Assembly: GCA_937930275.1 (NCBI GenBank)
Contig: CALGLM010000034.1
Coordinates: 1 to 5,106, forward strand
DNA length: 5,106 bases
Source: an uncultured Ignavibacteria bacterium
GTDB taxonomy: Bacteria > Bacteroidota > Ignavibacteria > Ignavibacteriales > Melioribacteraceae
Direction of reading: 5' to 3'
Positions 1-5,106 of the stretch are shown here, piece after piece. The notes under the pieces are model-generated. The model made no database searches. It saw only the letters and a program-made list of their open reading frames with translations, and had not been told where the DNA came from. The stretch's first letter is position 1. Each line of letters opens with the position of its first letter. The position numbers and the translations under genes were made by a program.

Positions 1-25
1 CGATAATCAATAATCGCTTAATCAT
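1..25 (-). CDS. Start of a divergent gene truncated by the left window edge (first 8 codons, MIKRLLII)
   Basis: Read leftwards from an ATG at 25-23, the frame gives MIKRLLII and then a codon beginning with G at the window edge. A strong Shine-Dalgarno sequence (GAGGAA, 34-29) lies at proper distance, which is why this is called as a gene despite its short visible length. A basic start followed by a hydrophobic run could be the first beta strand of a response regulator receiver, the start of a Rossmann-like enzyme, or the beginning of a signal peptide. The eight residues cannot decide between these. The gene runs away from the HDOD/kinase operon and shares its intergenic region, so the CRP-type site at 105-124 may serve it. 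A response regulator would make functional sense beside an orphan kinase, but that is an inference from context. Confidence 0.5.
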
Positions 26-28
26 TTA

Positions 29-34
29 TTCCTC
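29..34 (-). promoter_or_regulatory. Shine-Dalgarno sequence of the divergent left-edge gene
   Basis: On the minus strand the sequence reads GAGGAA. The GAGG core is five bases from the ATG at 25-23. It is among the best ribosome binding sites in the window and is the main reason to believe the short left-edge open frame. Confidence 0.55.
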
Positions 35-104
35 AAATGTTTTCATTTATAATTTTATTTAAAATATGGATTTTTTTTTAAAACAGCAAGATAATTTACT
101 TCAA

Positions 105-124
105 TTTGTGATATAGCTCACAAA
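105..124. promoter_or_regulatory. CRP/FNR-family operator palindrome (TTTGTGA-N6-TCACAAA)
   Basis: The sequence has two perfect 7-base inverted half-sites, TTTGTGA (105-111) and TCACAAA (118-124), separated by TATAGC. The inner ten bases match the classic CRP consensus TGTGA-N6-TCACA exactly, and the 7-base arms also resemble the type of site described for HcpR-like members of the CRP/FNR family. It sits in the divergent intergenic region, 79 bases from the left gene's start codon and 130 bases from the first gene of the rightward operon. Its centre (114.5) is about 93 bases upstream of the transcription start predicted from the -10 element at 193-201, a distance compatible with upstream activation. 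It could equally act on the leftward gene. Which CRP/FNR-family protein binds cannot be told from this window. Confidence 0.6.
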
Positions 125-134
125 ATTTCGACTG

Positions 135-193
135 TTTTTTAATACTTTTTAATTTTTTAACACATAATTTATAAATTTTTAATATTTTTTTTT
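135..193 (+). repeat. Helically phased T-tracts, probable intrinsically curved DNA
   Basis: Runs of T occur at 135-140 (6), 146-150 (5), 153-158 (6), 168-170 (3), 176-180 (5) and 185-193 (9). Their centres (137.5, 148, 155.5, 169, 178 and 189) are spaced irregularly but average about 10.3 bases, close to one turn of B-DNA. Such phasing is known to bend DNA. The stretch lies between the CRP-type palindrome and the extended -10 element, so a bend could bring a bound regulator near RNA polymerase. In DNA this AT-rich some T-runs are expected by chance, so the functional reading is tentative. Confidence 0.35.
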
Positions 194-201
194 GATATAA
201 T
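193..201 (+). promoter_or_regulatory. Extended -10 promoter element for the rightward HDOD/kinase operon
   Basis: TGATATAAT matches the extended -10 consensus TGnTATAAT exactly. No convincing TTGACA-like -35 box is found 16-18 bases upstream, where the DNA is only A and T, but extended -10 promoters can do without one. Transcription would start near 207-209, leaving a leader of about 46 bases before the ATG at 255. No good match to the Bacteroidetes TAnnTTTG motif was seen in the same stretch. TATAAT-like strings arise easily in AT-rich DNA; the TG extension and the position favour a real promoter. Confidence 0.45.
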
Positions 202-254
202 CAAATTAGATTATTAAATTGAAAAAGTTCTTTAAATTTTTATGAGTAATTTTG

Positions 255-587
255 ATGTTTAACCTTATTTCAATAACCGAATTGAAAGAAGGGATGGTTT
301 TTTTGGCACCTATTATTAACAGATTTGGTCAAGTTCTTATATCTAAAAACACAAGATATGAGAAAAGACATTTCAACATTTTGAAAACTTGGGGAATATC
401 TACCGTTGCCGCCGGATATGAACCCCTAAAAGACGAAACAATTATTGACCCGTCAATAAGGCAACTCGCAAAAGAAAAACTTGATAGAAGACTATTATGG
501 ACCCCAAGCCTTGATATTGAGATTGACCTTTATAATATGGCGTTGGAACAATCTATTACACAAATTTTGCACGATAAAGGTTTATAA
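255..587 (+). CDS. Small protein resembling the N-terminal domain of HD-GYP/HDOD regulators
   Basis: This 110-residue cytoplasmic protein has no membrane segment or signal peptide. Residues 5-52 follow a pattern often seen at the N-terminus of HD-GYP and related regulators: an I-x-E-L-K-x-GMV motif (GMV at 13-15), a strand pair around a G-Q-V-L-I core (25-29), and a helix with K-R-H...I-L-K-x-W-G-I (38-48). Residues 65-108 look like two amphipathic helices. The family's function is unknown; a sensory or adaptor role is an inference. The ATG at 255 was chosen as start; a TTG directly before it (252) would add one residue. The ribosome binding site is weak (GAG at 244-246). It is the first gene of the operon. 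Its TAA stop touches the ATG of the HDOD gene, and both frames are in the same phase, so in effect the domain is split from its usual C-terminal partner by one stop codon. Confidence 0.8.
   Translation: MFNLISITELKEGMVFLAPIINRFGQVLISKNTRYEKRHFNILKTWGISTVAAGYEPLKDETIIDPSIRQLAKEKLDRRLLWTPSLDIEIDLYNMALEQSITQILHDKGL
576..580 (+). promoter_or_regulatory. Shine-Dalgarno sequence of the HDOD gene, inside the upstream gene
   Basis: AAAGG lies seven bases before the ATG at 588 and inside the last codons of the upstream gene. It supports separate initiation of the HDOD protein, probably coupled to termination upstream, rather than production of a single readthrough fusion. Confidence 0.5.
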
Positions 588-1436
588 ATGACAATTATTG
601 AAAGAATCACTTCCGGATTAGACAAACTTCCTACTCTGCCTACTATCTATGCTTCGTTAAGCGAAGCACTTTCAGATAGTAAAACTAATATTGAAGACTT
701 GGCTAAAATTATTTCTTCCGACCAAGCATCATCAATTAAAATATTAAGAGTTGTAAATTCTTCTTCTTTCGGTTTATCCGGACGTGTAGATACTATTTCC
801 CGTGCTATTTTATACCTTGGTTTTAACGAAATTAATAATATAGTTCTTGCTCTTTCAATCATAAACATGTTTGAAAAGAGAAAAATTTTACAAGATTTTA
901 GACCTGTTGATTTTTGGGCACATTCTATTGCAGTCGGCAGTACTGCAAGGTTAATTGGAGAGACTTTAGGCGTTTCTAAATTAGAAAACTATTTTGTAGC
1001 GGGTATTTTACACGATATTGGCAAATTGTTGTTTTTTGACCAATTCCCTGCTGAATTTGAGGAAGCTTTAATATATAGCGAAAAAAATAAAGTCCCTATT
1101 TTGGAATCAGAAACAAAAATTTTAGGAATAGGACATGATTTTGCAGGCGAGCTTTTAGCTACTCGTTGGAATCTTCCGGTTTCTTTAAGAAATGTAATAG
1201 CTAATCACCATTCCGGTTTTGTTAACAATAAGTTAGACCCCCTTGTTATGTCGGTTCATTTAGCCGATGTTGTTGCCCGCTTTTTAGGTTTAGGATACCC
1301 CGGTGATGATTTAATTATTCAACCAAATCCCCAAATTTTTCAGAATTTCGACTTACCGAAAAACTTATTTACTAATTTACAACCACGATTAATGGATAGT
1401 TATAAAGAGACGATAGATTTGTTATTAGCCGATTAA
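588..1436 (+). CDS. HDOD domain signalling protein
   Basis: This is a 282-residue soluble protein dominated by an HDOD (HD-related output) domain at about residues 8-210. Recognisable family blocks are LPTLPTI (14-20), the S-D-Q-A-S-S-I-K-I-L-R-V-V-N-S block (44-58), the S-R-A-I-L-Y-L-G-F helix (71-79), F-W-A-H-S (109-113), and the G-I-L-H-D-I-G-K-L core (139-147). HDOD domains are usually non-catalytic outputs that couple signals, often from two-component systems, to gene expression, c-di-GMP turnover or motility. Here the residues that bind metal in catalytic HD proteins appear kept: H112, H142-D143, H183, H207/H208 and D227. Metal binding is therefore possible, though the HD-GYP signature itself is absent. 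The C-terminal 50 residues are not recognised. There is no receiver domain. It directly abuts the small gene upstream and lies 20 bases before the histidine kinase gene, so these genes probably act in one pathway. Confidence 0.92.
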   Translation: MTIIERITSGLDKLPTLPTIYASLSEALSDSKTNIEDLAKIISSDQASSIKILRVVNSSSFGLSGRVDTISRAILYLGFNEINNIVLALSIINMFEKRKILQDFRPVDFWAHSIAVGSTARLIGETLGVSKLENYFVAGILHDIGKLLFFDQFPAEFEEALIYSEKNKVPILESETKILGIGHDFAGELLATRWNLPVSLRNVIANHHSGFVNNKLDPLVMSVHLADVVARFLGLGYPGDDLIIQPNPQIFQNFDLPKNLFTNLQPRLMDSYKETIDLLLAD

Positions 1437-1456
1437 TATTTATTATTGCAGGATTT

Positions 1457-3631
1457 ATGGATAGCGACAACTTACTAAATTTCACCCCTTCTGTTTTTTG
1501 GTGGCAAGGTTTTATCAATTCAATGTTAGAGTTTTCATGTAAAAGATTAAAAACAGACACATTATCCGATATTATTGACGATGGGCTCGCTATTTTTTCA
1601 AAAATTCCAAATGCTGCCAATATTGTTTTTTATGAACTTACCGAAGGTGAATTTATTTTTTCTAAAGAGCTAAAAATTAATACGGAATATGAGTTTAATC
1701 ATTCCGAAAACTTTAGTATTCTTATTGAAAAAAATATTGTAGCAACTGTTTTAACAGCCGGTAATGTTTTTTACCAGAAATCTGATTTAAGTATAATTCC
1801 TAAATTTAACGTTTTAATTTTACCCCTATTTTTTTCATCTAAAATATTCGGGATAATTTTAGTTTATATTGACGATATAAAATTTAATTTAGATAATATT
1901 TCCCTTAATTTAATTTCATCGCACTCTCACCAATTTACAGCGTATTTAAATAATTACTTTTTACATAAAGAAATAAAAAATTTAAATAGTACTTTATCAC
2001 AAAAAATTTCAATTAAAACTTTGGAAGAAAAGAGAAAAAGAATTGAAATTACAAAAATTTTGGATTCAATTAATTCCGCTGTTTTAATTATTGATAGAGA
2101 TACTGATAATATTATTAAAACTAATGTTACTGCTTTAAAAATATTGGAATGCGAAGCAGATGACATTCTAAATAAAAAGCGATCGGATTTTATAGACAAT
2201 TTACACGAACAAACAAATTGGATTTATAATTATAGTAAAGGGAATTTTGAAACAACAATAATAACTCCCCGTAAGCATAAGTTAGAAATTATTACTTCAC
2301 TTACCGAAATTTCAATTGACGGGAAAATCTTTTTACTTGAAAGCTTTATTGATATAACTAATGTTAAAATTACTAAAAACACATTAAAAAGACATACTGA
2401 TTTATTAATCGGTTTATCGGATTCTACACAATCTCTGTTATCAATTCAGAATATTGAACAAGCGATTGATAAAGCTATTTCTATTTTAGGTAAAGCAACT
2501 GATTGTGACAGGGTTTTAGTTTGCAAAAACAATTTTGAAACTGCGGAAATGTCTGTTAATTACGAGTGGTTAAATAAAAATATTTCCGGCTTAAAAAATC
2601 ATAAGATTTATAACAAGTTAAACCTTAATAGACCTGCCGTAAAAAATTTATTTGACCAATTAAAAAACGAAAAATCAGTTAAAATTAAATTAACAGAATT
2701 TAACGAACGAGAATCAAAATACTTTACTACTAATAGTATAAAATCCCTATTAGCAGTACCAATTAAGTTTGACGGCGAGTTTTGGGGAGTAATTGGTTTA
2801 AATGATTGTAATTCCGAAAGAGAATGGAGCGAAATAGAAGAAAAAATATTAAAAGCAGCTGCTTCATCAATCGGCGGAATTATTCAAAAAGAACGTTACA
2901 TTAGATTATTGGAAAAGGCGAAATTAGAAGCCGAAAAATCGGATAAAATAAAATCCGATTTTTTAACCCAAATATCACACGAAATTCGTACTCCGTTAAA
3001 TACTATTCTAAATTTTTCTAATCTTATTGAGATGGAAGTTAAAGATAATTTAGATCAGGAGTTATTAACTTATTTCGATTCAGTTAGAAGTGCCGGAGCC
3101 AGAATTGTACGCACAATTGATTTAATTTTAAATATGTCCGAAATTCAAAACGGAAAGTATTCCCCCTCTACAAAAAAAATTGATATTTATGATACCGTAC
3201 AACAAATTTATCATCAATTAAAACCTCAGGCGCAGCTAAAAAAACTGGATTTTAGATTGTCTAATTTTAATAGAAATATTCATATTTATTCCGATGATTA
3301 CGCATTAAATCAGATATTTAGCAATTTGATTGATAATGCAATAAAATTTACCGAGCAAGGTAAAGTTGTTGTTGAGTTTAGCGAGCAAGAAAATTTTTAC
3401 AATATTGAAGTAAAAGATACGGGAATAGGAATTTCCGAAGAATATATTCCTCATTTGTTTACTCCGTTCAGTCAAGAAGAACGAGGTTATACAAGAAGAT
3501 ATGAAGGAAACGGGTTAGGATTAGCTTTGGCAAAACAATATTGCAATTTTAATAATATTCATTTAAGTTATTCAACAAAAAAGGATTTAGGGACTACATT
3601 TATTGTATCAATCCCTAAGGTCGTAATTTAA
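1457..3631 (+). CDS. Soluble GAF-PAS-GAF sensor histidine kinase
   Basis: This 724-residue protein shows no membrane segment, so it should sense a cytoplasmic signal. The order is a divergent GAF-like domain (about 20-165, with the L-I-L-P-L...F-G-I-I-L strand pair at 120-135), a charged coiled-coil linker (170-200), a PAS domain (about 198-305), and a second GAF (about 316-478) of the subtype with D-R-V-L-V (351-355) and G-V-I-G-L-N-D-C...R-x-W...E (444-461). A linker helix (478-503) leads to a HisKA domain with phospho-accepting H508 in SHEIRTPLN, then a HATPase domain. The ATPase has its N box at 623-631 (NLIDNAIKF), G1 D-T-G-I-G-I (654-659), F box (668-671) and G2 G-N-G-L-G-L (684-689). 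E509 and T512 fit the ExxT pattern of kinases that also dephosphorylate their partner. All catalytic boxes are intact. It has no receiver or HPt domain, so it needs a separate response regulator, not identified here. AGGA at 1450-1453 is a close but plausible ribosome binding site. Confidence 0.93.
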   Translation: MDSDNLLNFTPSVFWWQGFINSMLEFSCKRLKTDTLSDIIDDGLAIFSKIPNAANIVFYELTEGEFIFSKELKINTEYEFNHSENFSILIEKNIVATVLTAGNVFYQKSDLSIIPKFNVLILPLFFSSKIFGIILVYIDDIKFNLDNISLNLISSHSHQFTAYLNNYFLHKEIKNLNSTLSQKISIKTLEEKRKRIEITKILDSINSAVLIIDRDTDNIIKTNVTALKILECEADDILNKKRSDFIDNLHEQTNWIYNYSKGNFETTIITPRKHKLEIITSLTEISIDGKIFLLESFIDITNVKITKNTLKRHTDLLIGLSDSTQSLLSIQNIEQAIDKAISILGKATDCDRVLVCKNNFETAEMSVNYEWLNKNISGLKNHKIYNKLNLNRPAVKNLFDQLKNEKSVKIKLTEFNERESKYFTTNSIKSLLAVPIKFDGEFWGVIGLNDCNSEREWSEIEEKILKAAASSIGGIIQKERYIRLLEKAKLEAEKSDKIKSDFLTQISHEIRTPLNTILNFSNLIEMEVKDNLDQELLTYFDSVRSAGARIVRTIDLILNMSEIQNGKYSPSTKKIDIYDTVQQIYHQLKPQAQLKKLDFRLSNFNRNIHIYSDDYALNQIFSNLIDNAIKFTEQGKVVVEFSEQENFYNIEVKDTGIGISEEYIPHLFTPFSQEERGYTRRYEGNGLGLALAKQYCNFNNIHLSYSTKKDLGTTFIVSIPKVVI

Positions 3632-3650
3632 CTTATTGCACCTTATAATT

Positions 3651-3671
3651 TATTAAATTAAAAATTTAATA
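3651..3671. terminator. AT-only perfect inverted repeat between convergent genes, weak terminator candidate
   Basis: TATTAAATT (3651-3659) and AATTTAATA (3663-3671) are perfect 9-base inverted repeats with an AAA loop. They lie at the meeting point of the kinase gene and the convergent hydrolase gene, over the latter's stop codon. The stem contains no G-C pair, and neither side is followed by a real T-run, so it would be weak as an intrinsic terminator. Position is the main argument for it. Confidence 0.25.
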
Positions 3672-4404
3672 TTTCCCCGTCTGCAGGAACGAAATATCGA
3701 TTTTTGTTAATGCTGCTATCAATAAATTTGTTAATTAGTATATTTCGAGTAGTAACGCAATGGTCAAGTGATTCCATATGTACCGCAATAACTTTGGTAT
3801 CTTTAAAATCACTTATAAATTCCGATGTCTGGTTTTCATCCATAATTATTGGAGGGTAACCCGGTTTAGTTGCTCCGCCGGAGTGAGTAATAACTATATC
3901 GGGCTCATATTTCATCGATTCTTTTACTGCATCACAATAAATACTGTCCCCGACCCAATAAACTGTTGGTTCATCATCGTTTTTGAGAATAAACCCGCAA
4001 ACATCTCCCATCATTTCGCGTATTACACCCGTTCCGTGTTCGCCGTCGGTTCGTACTATTTTTATGTTTTCATAAATTACAAAGTCATTAACAATTACAA
4101 CATTATTAAAACCATATGTTTTTAATACCCCTTCATCATTAGGTTTAGCAAAAATCAAAGTATCTTTAGGCAAAACTTCGGCAGCTTTCTCATCAAAGTG
4201 ATCCGGATGTGTATGAGTTAACAATACCGCATCAATTCCGCTTAAAATCTCTTCAATCGAAATAGGTAAATCTACAGTGGGATTAGGTGCAATACCTGCA
4301 AACGATCGAATTCTTCCCCTTTCGTATAACATCGGATCAGTTAAAAAAGTTATACCCGAGTATTTTATTTTCATTGTTGCGTTTCTAATTAATTGTAATT
4401 GCAT
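3658..4404 (-). CDS. Metallo-beta-lactamase-fold hydrolase
   Basis: This 248-residue protein is full length for the compact MBL-fold hydrolases related to UlaG-like and UPF0173-type proteins. The N-terminal strands contain the family pattern I-R-N-A-T...F-L-T-D-P-M (6-25). The metal motif is H64-T-H66-P-D68-H69, followed by probable ligands H123 (in G-E-H-G-T-G), D153 (in W-V-G-D-S-I-Y) and H209 (in A-V-H-M-E-S-L-D-H). The set suggests an intact dinuclear metal site, usually zinc or manganese in this superfamily. The substrate cannot be told; relatives act on phosphodiester, lactone or ester bonds. There is no signal peptide, so it should be cytoplasmic. The start is supported by AAGGTG eight bases upstream. 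It follows the YfaP-type gene by 20 bases on the same strand, suggesting an operon, and converges on the kinase gene with a 26-base gap. Confidence 0.92.
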   Translation of the reverse strand: MQLQLIRNATMKIKYSGITFLTDPMLYERGRIRSFAGIAPNPTVDLPISIEEILSGIDAVLLTHTHPDHFDEKAAEVLPKDTLIFAKPNDEGVLKTYGFNNVVIVNDFVIYENIKIVRTDGEHGTGVIREMMGDVCGFILKNDDEPTVYWVGDSIYCDAVKESMKYEPDIVITHSGGATKPGYPPIIMDENQTSEFISDFKDTKVIAVHMESLDHCVTTRNILINKFIDSSINKNRYFVPADGEILNF

Positions 4405-4412
4405 AATCTAAT

Positions 4413-4418
4413 CACCTT
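4413..4418 (-). promoter_or_regulatory. Shine-Dalgarno sequence of the MBL-fold hydrolase gene
   Basis: On the minus strand AAGGTG lies eight bases before the ATG at 4404-4402, within the 20-base gap after the upstream gene's stop. It fixes the start of the hydrolase and leaves little room for a separate promoter between the two genes. Confidence 0.6.
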
Positions 4419-4424
4419 AGTTTT

Positions 4425-5106
4425 TTATTCAATAATATTAGATGAAAAAATCTGTCCGTTGGAAATTCTAAAGACTTCCCACTTTGTACCTCTACTTTCT
4501 TCGGGTACGTTGAACACGAACAACAATTGCCCGTTCCCGAAAACTTTTACACAAGCTTTTGAATTTGATAAAGATTTTGAACCGCTTGCGGTTTGGTTTG
4601 TGTAATCGTGCACATAATAAATATATTCGCTGTTTGTACTTATATTATTTGCAGTAATTGTTTCCGGTCCGTAACCGTTCATATCGTCTCTATCCAAACG
4701 TGCCACACCGTCAGAAGAAACAGTTTTGTTTCGATATGAAATGTGATAATCACCGGATTTTACAAAATGTGCATCTAAATCACCGGGGCGTTTATCCCAA
4801 TCCAATACAATTCGTAATGCACCAATAGGAAGGATAGGAGAAACGGAAAAACGATTAAAAAATATTGTACCTGCCATTACTTCAACCTTAAAATTACTTT
4901 CAATATATTTTGGATGAGTAAAATTTATTGGCAATTCACCGTCTTGTAATTCAGTAGCTTCAATTAATGCCTTTCCTTCATTATCGGTGTAAAATTCACC
5001 ATAGTCACCTACAATAACCCTTGCATTCGCAATAGGTTTTCCGCTTAATGCATCAAAAAAACGTAATGCATATTGGTTATCCATTTCAGTAAAAGCATCA
5101 TCAACT
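4425..5106 (-). CDS. YfaP/DUF2135-type beta-sandwich protein, 5' end beyond the window
   Basis: The frame is open to the right edge. An ATG at 5084-5082 gives 219 residues, but seven more in-frame codons (VDDAFTE) precede it and no good ribosome binding site is seen there, so this methionine is probably internal. Numbering from it, residues 5-80 look like a carboxypeptidase-regulatory-like beta-sandwich (S-G-K-P-I-A-N-A-R-V at 14-23, Y-T-D-N-E-G at 32-37). Residues 89-210 match the YfaP/DUF2135 pattern: L-R-I-V-L-D-W (90-96), G-D-L-D-A-H-F (101-107), Y-H-I-S-Y-R-N-K (113-120), L-D-R-D-D-M-N-G-Y-G-P-E-T-I (130-143) and Y-Y-V-H-D-Y (156-161). The role of this family is poorly known; the acidic loop could bind a cation, which is an inference. 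The missing N-terminus decides whether the protein is secreted. It is 20 bases upstream of the MBL hydrolase gene, so the two are likely cotranscribed. Confidence 0.8.
   Translation of the reverse strand, partial: VDDAFTEMDNQYALRFFDALSGKPIANARVIVGDYGEFYTDNEGKALIEATELQDGELPINFTHPKYIESNFKVEVMAGTIFFNRFSVSPILPIGALRIVLDWDKRPGDLDAHFVKSGDYHISYRNKTVSSDGVARLDRDDMNGYGPETITANNISTNSEYIYYVHDYTNQTASGSKSLSNSKACVKVFGNGQLLFVFNVPEESRGTKWEVFRISNGQIFSSNIIE

Noticed and set aside
157..162. TTAACA as a -35 box for the TATAAT at 196-201
   Set aside because: The spacing is 33 bases, about twice what a sigma-70 type promoter tolerates.
211..221. Possible Bacteroidetes-type -7 element (TAnnTTTG-like) near TTAAATTG
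   Set aside because: It has two mismatches in an AT-rich stretch, so it is weaker than the extended -10 at 193-201.
585..587. TAA as a recoded sense codon
   Set aside because: All the other genes also end in TAA, and the following ATG has its own ribosome binding site, so it acts as an ordinary stop.
647..868. Minus-strand open frame of 73 codons
   Set aside because: It lies wholly inside the well-supported HDOD gene on the opposite strand and has no recognisable domain; a shadow frame.
1372..1620. Minus-strand open frame of 82 codons across the HDOD/kinase junction
   Set aside because: It overlaps the ends of two convincing genes antisense, and its product resembles no family.
1954..2199. 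Hydrophobic minus-strand frame of 81 codons that could look like a small membrane protein
   Set aside because: The hydrophobicity comes from reading antisense to the lysine/asparagine-rich linker and PAS region of the kinase; there is no independent support.
3778..4125. Plus-strand frame of 115 codons
   Set aside because: It is antisense to the MBL hydrolase gene, whose metal motifs are intact, and its product is an aromatic-rich sequence typical of shadows.
4399..4605. Plus-strand frame of 68 codons
   Set aside because: It is antisense to the start of the hydrolase and the conserved end of the YfaP-type gene; no domain was seen.

Overview
This is an AT-rich window (roughly one third G+C or less by eye) from a bacterium. 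The protein families, the low G+C and the YfaP/DUF2135-type protein suggest the Bacteroidota/Ignavibacteria/Kapabacteria side of the FCB group. That placement is an inference from family flavour, not from a marker gene. All four complete stop codons that can be read, and the stop of the edge-truncated gene, are TAA. Several starts have recognisable Shine-Dalgarno sequences.

Layout. Positions 1-25 hold what looks like the first eight codons of a gene running leftwards out of the window, with a good ribosome binding site. Positions 26-254 are a very AT-rich divergent intergenic region. It carries a perfect CRP/FNR-type palindrome (105-124), a series of T-tracts spaced at about one helical turn (135-193), and an extended -10 promoter element (193-201) facing right. 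Positions 255-3631 form a rightward three-gene signalling operon. Its genes are a 110-residue protein resembling the N-terminal domain of HD-GYP/HDOD proteins, a 282-residue HDOD protein, and a 724-residue soluble GAF-PAS-GAF histidine kinase. The first two open frames abut with no spacer and lie in the same reading frame, so one TAA codon is all that separates them. The third starts 20 bases further on.

On the other strand, converging on the operon, is a leftward pair. The upstream gene (4425 to the right window edge, truncated at its 5' end) has a carboxypeptidase-regulatory-like beta-sandwich followed by a YfaP/DUF2135-type domain. The downstream gene (3658-4404) is a complete metallo-beta-lactamase-fold hydrolase. 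They are 20 bases apart and probably cotranscribed.

How the genes may work together. The kinase has no receiver domain and no membrane segments, so it should read a cytoplasmic signal through its GAF/PAS domains and pass phosphate to a partner not seen here. The HDOD protein and its small companion are likely outputs or modulators of the same circuit. The divergent gene at the left edge starts MIKRLLII, which would fit a response regulator but fits other protein types as well. No mobile element, tRNA, rRNA or CRISPR array was seen. No clearly new system is evident. The most notable signals are the CRP-type site and the single-stop separation of the two HDOD-related frames.
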